From: Eopsaltria australis | Taxonomy: Eukaryota; Chordata; Aves; Passeriformes; Petroicidae | NCBI GenBank assembly: GCA_034509425.1 | Contig: JAVTVJ010000494.1 | Span: 124,001 to 188,000 of the forward strand | Direction of reading: 5' to 3' | DNA length: 64,000 nucleotides | Translations under genes and position numbers: made by a program | Notes under the pieces: model-generated | Database searches by the model: none | The model's input: only the letters and a program-made list of their open reading frames with translations | Told to the model about the DNA's origin: nothing | Shown: piece by piece, positions 48,291-59,346 of the stretch | How the letters are laid out: each line of letters opens with the position of its first letter | Numbering within the stretch: the first letter of the stretch is position 1

Positions 48291-50950
48291 TCCAACACCC
48301 TTTAAACAGCAAACTACTGGCTTTTGTCTTTTGGCAAACAAAAATAAAATTATTTGGGGCCTCTCCAGTTATCGTCTCTAGAGAATTTTCATACCAAAGA
48401 TCTTCCTTAAAGCAGCTAATTCCTATATGTGGAAGCTTAAATAATAGCTCTGCCTATTTACAGCTATGTTAAGTTTTCCATTTATTTCCATCTTGGTCTT
48501 GTGTGTAAGCCTCTGCCATGCCTGGCACTTCTGAGCAGTGAACACCTTGGGAATTCCTGTGACTGTGCCCTGAGAGAGGAATGCTAGCACTCTCCCACTA
48601 CCTTGGGTATAAAACTGACAGCACATATGAAAAAAAGCTGCATAGAGGGAGTCACTGAAGAGCAGGTGGGGTCTCTGAGCAATTGTGAATTAGACATGAT
48701 TTTCTTCGTTTCAGTGCCTCTGATCATGGCAAGGTTCTGTGCAATAGAGACAATGAATTGATTGATAAATGTTCATTTATAAAATCATATGCCTGAAAAA
48801 CAGTTATGTGGCACTGGGCAAGGCATGAAGTGAGAAGCTCTTTAACATAGAGAGTGGATGCAAGTGGCATTAGGACTTCTGCGTAATGCATTAGCATTTT
48901 GTGAGAGAAGAAAAGGGAGAAAAGTGAGAGATTCTTGACCCATTAATCATGCCTCTTCTTGGTATTTCAACTACAGTCACATTTTGTTGTATAATCTCTT
49001 ACAGAGATTTTATGGCTTAGCCAAGGACAAGATGACCTCCAGAAAATGTTGCTGGTCACTCAGTTGGTGCCTGTGGTGTTCAGGAAAGCCAGCTCTAGCA
49101 TAGGAGGTATGCTCAGGTGCCTGCCCAAGAGGAGCTCAGGAATGGAGAGCTTCAGTGTTCTGAGTTTGACTCTAACATCAACTAACTTTCCAGAGGTCTT
49201 GAATTTCAATCAGGAATAGCAATAACAGAGCTCTTAAAGACTGCAGAAACAAACAGGGGTGATTTGCCAAGGGCTTCAAGCCTGCTTGTAGAAATGACAT
49301 CATTGCTTTAGACAGAGTGCTAGAACCTGCCATTGTCTTGATAACTGATTAACATCAAAGAGAGATAGGAGGAGGTATCTTCAGTTTCTGCTGTATCTGA
49401 AACAGCCACCCCTATGCCAGAGGCTTTGAATTTTTAATTGACTGTCCTATCAACACCCAGAAGGGTGGGACTGGGAAAGGTTTTCCTCAAATAGATCATC
49501 AGCAGATATGGCTGAGCTTGTTCTTGGAGGAGCTCTGCAAGGCAGGCATAAAGAAGGGGATAATTACTTTGCAAGTCAAATGTGTGAGATATATCACCAC
49601 TTCCAATGATAAAGGAAAGGCTTTCAGAAATACGTGTAAAAGAAATGGTGGGAATGAAACAAAACAGTCTTTACAAATCTGGACCCAAGCCTGGTATGGA
49701 GGAGGCCCATTACTCCCTCCCACTGAGCTAACATTGCCCAGTTGCATCTTTGTATACTCTGAAAATTCCCCTCCATCAGCATCCATCAACTGGCCCCTCT
49801 CTATCTTGGTACCAACTCAGTACAAATGAACTCATGGTTTTCCTAGTTTGAATCTCATTACATACTCTTGCTACCCTTCAATTCAGCCCTCACTTGTTCA
49901 GCCTGCATCCACACAGTCCAGTGGTACAATCACAAGTAACCCTAATCACTTAGTTGTATTCTGGTCCAGCCAAAACTGAGTAAAAGTATTTAGAAGATGC
50001 ATCAGTGTAGCTATTTGCCTCAGAAAAAAATTGCATTGGAATGATAAGGCTCTGGGGGGAAATATTAACATAATTTTCAACAAAAATCTCAGTCCTTAAA
50101 GGCAGCACATAACTGCATTGTGGAACATTAGGACTGGTTGTATGGTCTACTATGAACATTTTGGTCAGTCACCTGTAGTGCAGGGCACTGGACAACTGAG
50201 AATAAACTGGGTAAGGAGCAAGCTGAGAAACGAATGTCTATGGCTAATATCTTATTTACTAAGAACTTGTTTCTATAGACAAACATATAATTATTCACTA
50301 GCAGGTCATTTAAGGATGCAACAACAAAGAATTTTGTTAAGAAGAAAGATTAGATTTATTTGGAATTATGAAAAACATCTGCATTACCATAGATCAATCA
50401 GGACTTTGTCTACACGCTTACTTGATTTAGACTCAGATTCACCGAGCTGATGGCTAACATATATTCATGACTGTTTTTCTTACAGGAAATCTGACAGGAA
50501 AATTTAAGAAGGTCATTAGGGAAAAAAGTGAATAAGGTTGATGTTTTACTTAAAAAGAAAAAAGGAATGAGAAATGGAGTAATTTTACTTCCTGGAATAT
50601 TACAAACAGTAATCCAAAACATAGTAATTTCAATTATGGGTATACATTAAAAGAAAAACTGCCACAAGTCAAAACAACATCAGATTAATTACTAACCTGA
50701 GATCAAATAGTGACTATGTTGCTTTGCCACTAGAAGGAAATGTATAGATCAATTTATAGATTCCTGTTTATCAGGAAAGTTTTCATTTTACATTGCAAAC
50801 AAGATGGGTCAAAGCCTTGTCTGAATTACTTCTTTTCCAAATTGTTATATGTTTTTTAGCAGATAATTTTGTTAAGAAATGAGAGGTGGAGAGCTCATGG
50901 CATCTAAATCCTTTCCATGATTAATTGCTGTTGCTGCTTGGAAATTAATT
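48291..50950. other. Intergenic sequence, no gene recognised
   Basis: No gene or clear repeat found. Plus-strand open frames at 49518-49829 and 50118-50450 lack recognisable motifs. Confidence 0.7.
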
Positions 50951-51275
50951 TCACAGGATCATAGAATGAGTCAGGTTAGAAGGGACCACAGTGGTCATCT
51001 GGTCCAACCTCCCTGCTCAGCCAGGGTCATACCAGAGCACTTTGCACAGGATTGTGTTCAGATGGCTCTTGAATATCTCTGGTGAGGAAGACTCCACACC
51101 CTCTCTGGGAAATCTGTTCCACTGTTTGGTCATCTCCACAGTAAAGAAGTTCTTCCTCATATTCAGGCAGAACTTCCTGTGCATCAGTTTCTGCCCATTG
51201 CCTTGTGTCCTATTGCTTGGCACCACCGAGAAAAGCCTGGCTCCAGCCTCTTGGCACCCTCCCTTTATATAAATC
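50951..51275 (-). mobile_element. CR1 LINE 3' fragment
   Basis: It starts on the plus strand with tcacaggatcatagaatgag and ggtcatctggtccaacctcc, the reversed CR1 3' end. The minus-strand frame 51017-51226 reads NMRKNFFTVEMTKQWNRFPR, the conserved C-terminus of the CR1 reverse transcriptase. It is 5'-truncated and inactive. Confidence 0.95.
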
Positions 51276-52196
51276 TAGACTGTATTTGTTCCACTACAAC
51301 TCACAGTCTTTGAACTTTATCTCACTTTTGCCACATTGAACTCACTTTCCTTTTCGAAATACAGAGTACTCTCCTTGGGACAGTGAGAAGGGCACACTGG
51401 CCTAATGTCAGCTCAAAATGCAGGGTTGCAGGATGCCTCTGCTCTTTTTCAGCTCTGGCATCAGTCACTGGCTGGTTCACTCAAATAACCCTCTATGACT
51501 TATTTAAGCATATAAATCCCCATGATATATAACCAAGGAGAGTGTTTAAATAAAACACCACTACCCCTGCTGATTATTTCCATCTGAGTAGATTGATACA
51601 TTGAGCAAATTCCTTTAGAACATGTACTTCTAAGACAAGTATACAAATACAGCTGCTTTTGGTGATCCTGGACATACAGCACCTTTCACTGGCAGATTTT
51701 TTGCCCAGCTTACCAAGGGCCCCAGGGAGCAAAAGGTCAGAATCCTCTTCCTTGTTCACTTCCCCCACCCTGCTCTCCCCCAGGCTGCTGGGCTCCTCAC
51801 TTCACCCAGCTCACTCCTCACTCCACACTCCAGCTTCTGGGAACTCCCCATGTCACAAGGAATTCCTGGTCTGCACAGGAATAGGTGCAATGTCATCAGA
51901 GATATGGCCTCTTAATTGATTGGCAAGCTTGCTGGATGAACTTGAGTTAGAAAGGTGTGCCACCAATACCTTGCCCAGGCCCTTATTTCTCCATCTTGTT
52001 CAACAAAAATAATGTTAGATCAACAATATAGCATAAAGAAAGTTGATTTTTAAAGTTGAAATTTATTATTTTGAAGTCATGACTATGCAGTAGGACCTGG
52101 TTTTGAGAGTCCTAGTTTTGGCATGCCTGAGGGGTTTATTTTATTTCATATAGAAAATTAAGGCCATTGACTCTGGCTTCTTTAACTTATGGCACC
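51276..52196. other. Intergenic sequence, no gene recognised
   Basis: Between a CR1 fragment and an LTR. I see no further feature. Confidence 0.7.
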
Positions 52197-52804
52197 TGTG
52201 CTGGTTTTGGCTGGGGTAGAGTTAATTTTCTTCACAGTAGCTGGTATGGGTCTGTGTTTTGGATTTGTGCTGAGAAGTGCTGATAACACAGGGATGTTTT
52301 AGTTCCTGCTGAGCAGGGCTGACACAGAGCCAAGGCCTTTTCTGCTTCTCACACCACGGCACCAGCGAGTAGGCTGGGAGTGTACAAAAAGTTGAGAGGG
52401 CACACAGCTGACCAAAGGGATATTCTGTACCATATGACATCATGCTCAACAATAATGTAGGTGGGGGGACTGCCCTTTGATGGGCATCCTTTGATTGGTG
52501 GTGAGGAATTGTTTCAATTTTTATCTCTTGTCTTTTTTGGGCTTTACTTTTCTATCTCTTTATTATCCTCCCACTCTGTCCCACTGCCCCTCCCCCCCCC
52601 CCTTTATTAATATTGTTGTTGTTATTATTTATTATTATTACAATTATTTTTATTTTAATTATTAGATTGTTTTTACATCAACCCACAAGTTTTCTCATTT
52701 TCATCCTTCCTATTTCTTCCCTGAACTGGCCAGGTAAGAGGAGATGGGTGTGAGTGACTGTGTGGTGCTTAGCTGCCAGCTGGGGTTAAACAAAAGCAGC
52801 ATCA
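52197..52804 (+). mobile_element. Solo LTR of an avian endogenous retrovirus
   Basis: It begins TGTGCTGGTTTTGGCTGGGG, the 5' end of a common bird ERV LTR. Further LTR-typical blocks are cttttctgcttctcacacc, gctgaccaaagggatattc, accatatgacatcatgctc, tcaacccacaagttttctc, and the 3' end gtgcttagctgccagctggggttaaac. No internal gag/pol/env sequence or second LTR is adjacent, so it is a solo LTR. A possible 4-base duplication CACC flanks it (52193-52196 and 52805-52808). The 3' limit is less sure than the 5'. Its middle has degenerated into C-rich and TTA-rich simple sequence. I do not assign a family name. Confidence 0.88.
52588..52670. repeat. C-tract and (TTA/ATT)n simple sequence inside the LTR
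   Basis: A run of about ten C is followed by TTG/TTA/ATT triplets to about 52670. It replaces part of the usual LTR middle and probably grew after insertion. Confidence 0.85.
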
Positions 52805-52879
52805 CACCTTGGGTTTTAATTGGTGAGAAAAGCCACCGTTGAGAGCAGCCCTGAAGAGCAGAGCCATTGCTGTCTTTTG

Positions 52880-52965
52880 AAGGCCACCTAAGCTGACCCT
52901 GCTTTGAACTGGGTGTTGGACCAGATGACGTCTAGAGGTGCCTTCTGACCTAAACAACTGCATAA
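52880..52965 (+). mobile_element. Possible CR1 3' tail remnant
   Basis: The segment actgggtgttggaccagatg, acgtctagaggtgcc and ttctgacctaaa resembles the sense-strand end of CR1, normally GTTGGACCAGATGAC followed by an instruction-like AGGTCCCTTCCAACC block. The terminal 8-base repeats are missing and divergence is appreciable. Confidence 0.5.
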
Positions 52966-53805
52966 GCACTGCTTGCTGCAGGGAGAGGGACAGCCTTACT
53001 ACCTGTCAGCAGAAAACTTTGGGGCTTTGATAACCCTGTAACTCCATGATGTGGCCACGTTGTTGCTGTAGACAGGCCATCACTTTTGCTGTGAGTTTGC
53101 ACAGCCTTGGGACTGAGCTTTGTCAGGTCTTTCTCATCTGCCTGCAGCTTTGTTTTACTTAGTTTGGCAGTAGCAGCAATTTTTCTAACTAACCCAGTAT
53201 CTACAGATAATTTATTTGTTTATCATAGCATAGTATAATCTCAGTTTTATATTGGTAGGGATAACAAGCAGTTGTTTCCTTCAGAGTAAAATATTTTCAA
53301 CTCTAATACAGTGATGGAGAGAAACACAGGTCTGATATAATAGCAGAGGCCCTGAGAAGCAGAGACACAGGGAGTGGCATAGAGAAAGACAGATGTAGGA
53401 TGTTAAAGTATAAAGCTGCACTAAACTGGATTTAGGGAAAGCAGAACAAAGAAACAGTAACTCACCTATGTAGAAGGCATCATACATATTAAATTTTGAT
53501 GTAATGTGATAGTGATGTGATGAATGTGATAGTGTAGACTTATGAAGAAAAATAAGTGTGTAAATATGTTAGCAAACTAACAAAAGTACCTCAAGTGGAT
53601 CCCAGAGGGAGGAAGAAGAAATCAATTGCATCAATACAGTCTTCCTCCAAAGGAGGGACTTCAGAGGCTGATGACTTTCTGTGTTACCCTCTCCAGTAGC
53701 CCAAAGCTGCTGACTTCAGGACTCAAAGGTGGAGTGCAAGGGTGACCATTACCCTGAGAAAAAGGATATCTACCAAGACCTGCATGTGTTATGATTGCAC
53801 TTGTA
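52966..53805. other. Intergenic sequence, no gene recognised
   Basis: No gene. An imperfect short repeat of atgtgatagtg occurs at about 53503-53534. Confidence 0.7.
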
Positions 53806-54110
53806 TTACAGAATCACAGAAACTATAAGGTTGGAAAATACCTTTGAGATCATCAAATCCAAGCTATGACCCAACACCACCTTGTCAACCAGACCATGGT
53901 CCTAAGTGCCACATCCAGTCTTTTCTTAAACACCTCCAGGGATGGTGTCTCTACCACCTTCCTGGGCAGCCCACTCCTATGCCAAATCACCTTTTCTGTG
54001 AAGAACTTCTTCCTGAATGTCCAACCTAAAGCTCCCTTGGCTCAGCTTTAAACTGTGTCTTCTTGTCCTACTGCTGGTTGCCTGAGAGAAGAGACTGACC
54101 GTATTACTAC
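53806..54110 (-). mobile_element. CR1 LINE 3' fragment
   Basis: The plus strand reads ttacagaatcacagaaacta, then cctttgagatcatcaaatcc, then taaacacctccagggatggt, cttcctgggcagcccactcc, gtgaagaacttcttcctgaa and gtcttcttgtcctactgctg. All are standard reversed CR1 3'-end blocks. The 5' limit is approximate. Confidence 0.93.
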
Positions 54111-55028
54111 AATTGAGACTTTGTCTGAAAGAATTATCATTCTGTTTCAGCAACAATTAGATCTAGACTAATAACAATTCTAGAATTAGATTGATACATT
54201 TTCCACTATACTAACAATTTTTGGATTTGCTTATATAAGGTATGCTTCCTCTGTGTCCATGAACAATATTATAAATGTAACAGACTCATCAGTTCAATTT
54301 ATTAATTGTTTAAGACTTTTAAAGGAATTCCTGAATCAGTGAAGATTTCCTTACTACATAGTATCAGCAAAATTACTTAGAAGCTTCAAAATCTTAAGAA
54401 AAAGAATTTAAATACATCTATCAGTTATTGTGCTCACTTATCTGACGGCTATGAATTCCACCATGAGCAAAAAAATCCAGAAAATTAATTACTTTTTCTG
54501 TTTTGTGCTCAGTCTGTTTATTTGATGAACACCCCTATTCCTGCATAGAAATTGATTAAAACCAGGGAAAAAAAAAAAAAAAAAGGCATTGCAAATGTCC
54601 ACATCTACCACAGCTGAATTCAAATCTCCAGAAGGGCATGAATCACCTTTGTTTGCTGTGGAAGCACAGGTGGGGGGCAGGACTGCTCTGTGCAGGGCAA
54701 TCAGTGCATCAGGAGAGCCCTAAGAGCCAGATCAGATTCTCAGACTTTGGGACGGGAAACAGAAGTGTGAGATGACACAAGGAAATGCACAGTAAGACAG
54801 CAGCAGCACTTGGCAGCAATGCAGAGGATGTGTAATCCAGGCCTCCTGACAATGTCTAATGCCCTTTTCACCAGATAACAATAGTCTCCTTCCAAACCAA
54901 AGCTGATCTTTGTCTGGGCCTGCTGCATCTCCCTGGGTTGTGCAGGATATCCTTCCCTGTCACCCTCTCTGTATCCCTGAATCCCAGTAACTGACACTTT
55001 CTCTCCTTATGGCTTTCTCTTGTCACAG
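54111..55028. other. Intergenic sequence, no gene recognised
   Basis: AT-rich sequence with an A17 tract at 54568-54584. No gene recognised. Confidence 0.7.
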
Positions 55029-55244
55029 CTGAACATGATTTGGCAACATAGCACCAGGGAGATTATCTCTTCCCTTACAGAGTCGCTTGACAGCACAAAA
55101 CAAGCCCTGAAGGAATACAGAGTCCTTCTGCAGGATCACATAAAATCCCTGATCCCAGTTACCACAGTAACTGTCACATGTATCTCTGCAGACTTCAACT
55201 CAGGCTGCCCTCAGCAGGATGCTCATCTGGCACTACTGGACTGA
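55029..55244 (+). other. Exon-like open segment of unknown origin
   Basis: After an acceptor-like gctttctcttgtcacag the sequence stays open for 71 codons to TGA at 55242-55244. It reads LNMIWQHSTREIISSLTESL, then DSTKQALKEYRVLLQDHIKS, then a Thr/Val stretch. The first part is amphipathic and helical in composition. No known family is recognised. It could be a terminal exon of an unannotated transcript, a decayed insert or chance. No CDS is claimed. Confidence 0.25.
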
Positions 55245-58200
55245 GGCTCTCATCCTCTTTTAAATTTTGTGTCATTCTGTAACACTTCTACTTATCCAGA
55301 ACTGTGATCATGGCATTCACAGTGATGGTGCTGGCAAGGCTCCTGCACTGAGGAGTCTGGGATATTAGAAGGATGTGACAACCACACCTGTGACACTTGT
55401 CCACATATAGGAATAAGTGTGTCATTAAAACAGTGCTTTCGCTTCATGATGATCAGTGTATGGGGACTGGCTGGCTCCAGTGAGGTTTGATACAATCAGA
55501 TTAAACAATGGTAAAAGGCCACTAAGGCTGGAAGATCAAAGCCCAAAACCTTGCTTAGGAGGTTCCTAATAAGTTAGCAAAAGGCCTAAATGTCTTTGAT
55601 TCAGCTCTTTGGCATATATCATGTAGCAACACCTTCACTACTTGACCACATACTACTTTTTAAGAGGCTTTCTGCTCCATTCAAAGCAAAACTGATTCTT
55701 TTCAAGATTGGTATTGCACAATATTAGTGGGGAGAGGGTGTGAAAGGGAGGATGTGGGGGAGGACATCATCTGACATTCAGAGTGCTTATTTCAGCTGTA
55801 AAAGCAACAGAGGTGAGATTTTGAAATCCAAATATCTCCAGAAACAGAAAGAATGACAGTTCTTTTATAATACATGTTCATAAATAAAATAAGGTTATCG
55901 ACAAATGAGTTGTAAGCCTATAAGATTTAAGAGAGACGAGTTTTTAAATTGGCAGACAGCCATTCATTTTGCTAGATTCAAATTCATGTAAACATGTAGC
56001 TGTTGCTGGAACTCAGCATTCATTCCCCCTCTTGACTATAAACAAATAAATCAATCCAAATCTTGTACTGGACATCATCAATGCTTTCTGGCCTGAATTT
56101 GGTTTAGTAAATGAAGGCATCTGGAAAAAAAAACCAACCCTTTTTGTACCAAAATCATAAGAAAAGGTAAATAGCTGAAAGGAGCATCCAAGCGCAGACA
56201 AACTGAGATACCTCAAGTTATCTCCAATTGTGAAATCTCTGAATAACCAGTCCAGCTTTTTATGATGATTATGAAGCTCTTCATGTAATGATAGTGAAGC
56301 ATTATGTGCAGCAACCAACTGTTATGGTTATTTGCTTTCTGGAATTTTGTTTGGGGGGAGGTTGTACCAAGTTAGAAGCAAAACAAGGCAAACTACTGCA
56401 TTTGATTTATAACCCCTCACATTGCAGGTGTGGGACAGCTGGGAGCAGTCACATGTAGCTTCATTATCCAGCACTATAAAGCAGCTAGACTTTGTGAATT
56501 AAAAGAAAAAGCATAGTTTTCAAAACAGTCTGCTCAATTTTTTTTTTTTTTTCTGCAATGTAAGAAGTTGAGAAGGCCTGTAGGCAACTTCATAAGGACT
56601 GCATGAGTAGCACTGATTGTGTGTCCCTGGAGAGGCCAAGAAAACAGGAAAGAGAGCCAGCCAAGAGGCATATTTTAGAGAAGGTTCTCAAACTTCCCTA
56701 TTACCTTTGGGATTGTTTCCAAATTCTAAAGCTAAGAAAGAAAAACCTGGACTTGGCAAAATAAATAATCTGCACTGCTCAATACGTGATGATTTGTAAC
56801 ATTTAGTAATACTGTATGTCATGAACAACACTGAGGGAATAACCCACAGAAATACAGCTGCTTGAAAATTGCTTCCAAGACCACTTCCAAATGAACAATT
56901 AAAACAAAATTTTGCCCATTTTATAAGCACTGTGACACAAAAACCAGTGTTTTCTGTTCACAAAGGAGCTATTGCAAAAGGGAAATCTCAAAAATATTCT
57001 TACTGAATATTACTTGGAAGGGATCATTTTGATATTTTTCATAATTTGTTATTTTAATTTTAGGATGGTTGTGACTAGAAATTAATCCCATTATATCATT
57101 CTTTATCATTAATTAGACTTAGAGTGGTCTTACTGTCACAACTATGCAAGAAAAGCAAGTTTAGTATTTTACTTCCTTTAAATGGGCATAAACAGATGGT
57201 TCTTATAATTATTTTCTCACAGATAACCTGCTTATACTCAGTTTAAATCTGATCTACAAGGAAAGGAAAGACTTTTACATTATTCAAGAGAGTTCAGATG
57301 TATTTACATCTTCCTGCCCAGCACTGGTCATGTGTATGGGGCACTATCTATAAACAATAATGAGGAAAAATGGCTTTTACCATATATTCTCCACTGTTTT
57401 TTATTTTTTGAGAGACCTAGTGGAGAAAAGACTTCTCTTTGTATTGGAAATTTCTTTGACAAATACTTAGAAAAAAATTTTAACCATCTCAATGTGTTTA
57501 TAATGTCTAGCAAAAGTAAAATTAGTATTTATTTGCCATAAATCTGTAGCTCCATCATGTATACTTTTACTGATAACACTTCAGGAGAAACTGTTCTCTG
57601 TGGTACCTGAACCATGTACAGCACTTAAATATCTGTAATTAATGTCATACCATGAAAGGTGACGTAATTAAAAGCATTTATATACTACGGTTAAAGGAGT
57701 AATGGACTTTTACAAAGCTATTTCTGTCAGTTGATTAAAAGAGGAAACAGAAAATTAGCTTCCAATTAAGAATTTATATCTTTATAATAAGCTTGAGCTA
57801 CACTTCAGCCAAGTTTGATGGACTGTTACTGAGTGGGGAGGACAATGTCCATGGTGAACTGAGGAACTCCCTGCTGGATTCTGGCTCTTTCCATGCCGTC
57901 ATTTACTTTCTAGCACAGCCTGCATGCTTGCTGCTACTATGCATTATTTACATCACCATACATGCTATGTGATTAACATGCCAGCAGTGCAGTTGCAATA
58001 AACCCGGATTCACCCTTGCCTTCACACTTTTAAATTCATTGTGGGAAATTACTATATACACTCCAGCATTGTCTCAGATCAAAATTTTCATCAATTTTCA
58101 TCATACCTCTCATCAATTACGTCCCTGTTACAGACCAAATGGTGTCTTTTGCATGTGTATATTTCCAGGAGACTGTAGTAGAAAATATGCAGGAGAGAAA

Positions 58201-58977
58201 AAAATGGCCCAGAGGCCAATCAGGGAATCTTGTGAGCTTGTGTCTGTGCAAAAGAGATGCCTGGTCTGTTACAGGAAGTCTTAAACACTACTTAAATCAA
58301 ATACAGTGAAGCAAGTAAAAGCTAAAGTGCATGAAGTCAGAATAAGATTTATTTGAAAATTATAACCTGATTATCTATGACATGTCTTCCCATTCTAATG
58401 CAGATTACATCTTTATTAACATAGATATTTGAGGGAAAAACACATACTCCCATGTTCAGCGGTATTCTCACCAGATCACTAGTGCACACATTTCCAGTGA
58501 CTGATACCTGGATTCTGCTCTCCCTGGAGCACTTTCTTTCCAGTGTGCCCCAGGGCTAGCACTGGTACTTCCCTGCTGGTACATGGGTGCTTTCCATGGC
58601 ACACATCCAAACGTTGTAAAGGTATCCTCCTCTGCTGTATCAGCCCCACCACCCTTTGCTGATGAAGGACTTTTCAAGGACAGCATGAATGCCAAGCAGT
58701 CAGCCTTTCAAGAAACTACATTCACTTCCATGGTTGTCAGTTAACAAATTAATGCTTAATATGGTGATAGACCATGAATAGTGATAGACCATGGTCCACA
58801 TGCTGTCCTGGCTCAATGGAATAATGAACCAACTCACAGTTGGAGATGCGTATCTGCATATGTGTATGCAGCAGAATAATATTTTGCACACAAAAGAAGG
58901 ATTTTCCCATCCTCTAAGCAGCCTTCCTACTCGAAAATTTGCAGGTGTATTTAAAGAAATTAAAATCTTCTCTCCAG
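55245..58977. other. Intergenic sequence, no gene recognised
   Basis: AT-rich sequence with a T15 tract at 56538-56552 and a homeodomain-motif patch near 57050-57120. No gene recognised. Confidence 0.7.
58764..58793. repeat. Two-copy short tandem repeat
   Basis: GTGATAGACCATG occurs at 58764-58776 and 58781-58793, a 17-base period. The second copy runs into the palindrome GACCATGGTC. Confidence 0.85.
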
Positions 58978-59058
58978 GTTGAGACTATAAAATCTCTGAC
59001 AGAGAAATTCTGCTATGATGAGTACAGAGAAGCAGAACCCCAGGGGGACTCTGAGGAG
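58978..59058 (+). other. Exon-like 81-base segment with splice-site-like borders
   Basis: A tcttctctccag acceptor precedes, and a GAG|GTGAGC donor follows, 27 uninterrupted codons reading VETIKSLTEKFCYDEYREAE then PQGDSEE. Length is a multiple of three and both borders are near consensus. It matches no protein I know. It may be an internal exon of an unannotated gene or a chance arrangement. Confidence 0.3.
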
Positions 59059-59183
59059 GTGAGCTTTGTTCCGTCCACATTGTGAAAATTGTTTAGAGCC
59101 CACTTTCTGACAAAAAGCCTGCAACTTTTGTTTTGTAATTTAAAGCTCTGCAAAGTCTTTACAGTTCCATTTTGTAGTAAAAT

Positions 59184-59346
59184 ATTGCCCAGAGAGTTTG
59201 TGGATATCCCTGGAGATGTTCAACACTAGACTGGATGGGGCTCTGAGTAGCCCGGTCTAGTGGAAGGTTCCCTGCCCATAGCAAGGGCATTGCTCGATGA
59301 TCTTTAAGGCTGCCTGCAACCCAAGCCAGTTTGTGATTCTATGAAA
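59184..59346 (+). mobile_element. CR1 LINE 3' end, sense orientation
   Basis: The sequence reads attgcccagagagtttgtgg, then atccctggagatgttcaaca, then gactggatggggctctgag, then gatgatctttaaggctgcct, and ends GATTCTATGA, the characteristic CR1 terminal repeat unit. About 160 bases remain. Confidence 0.95.
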
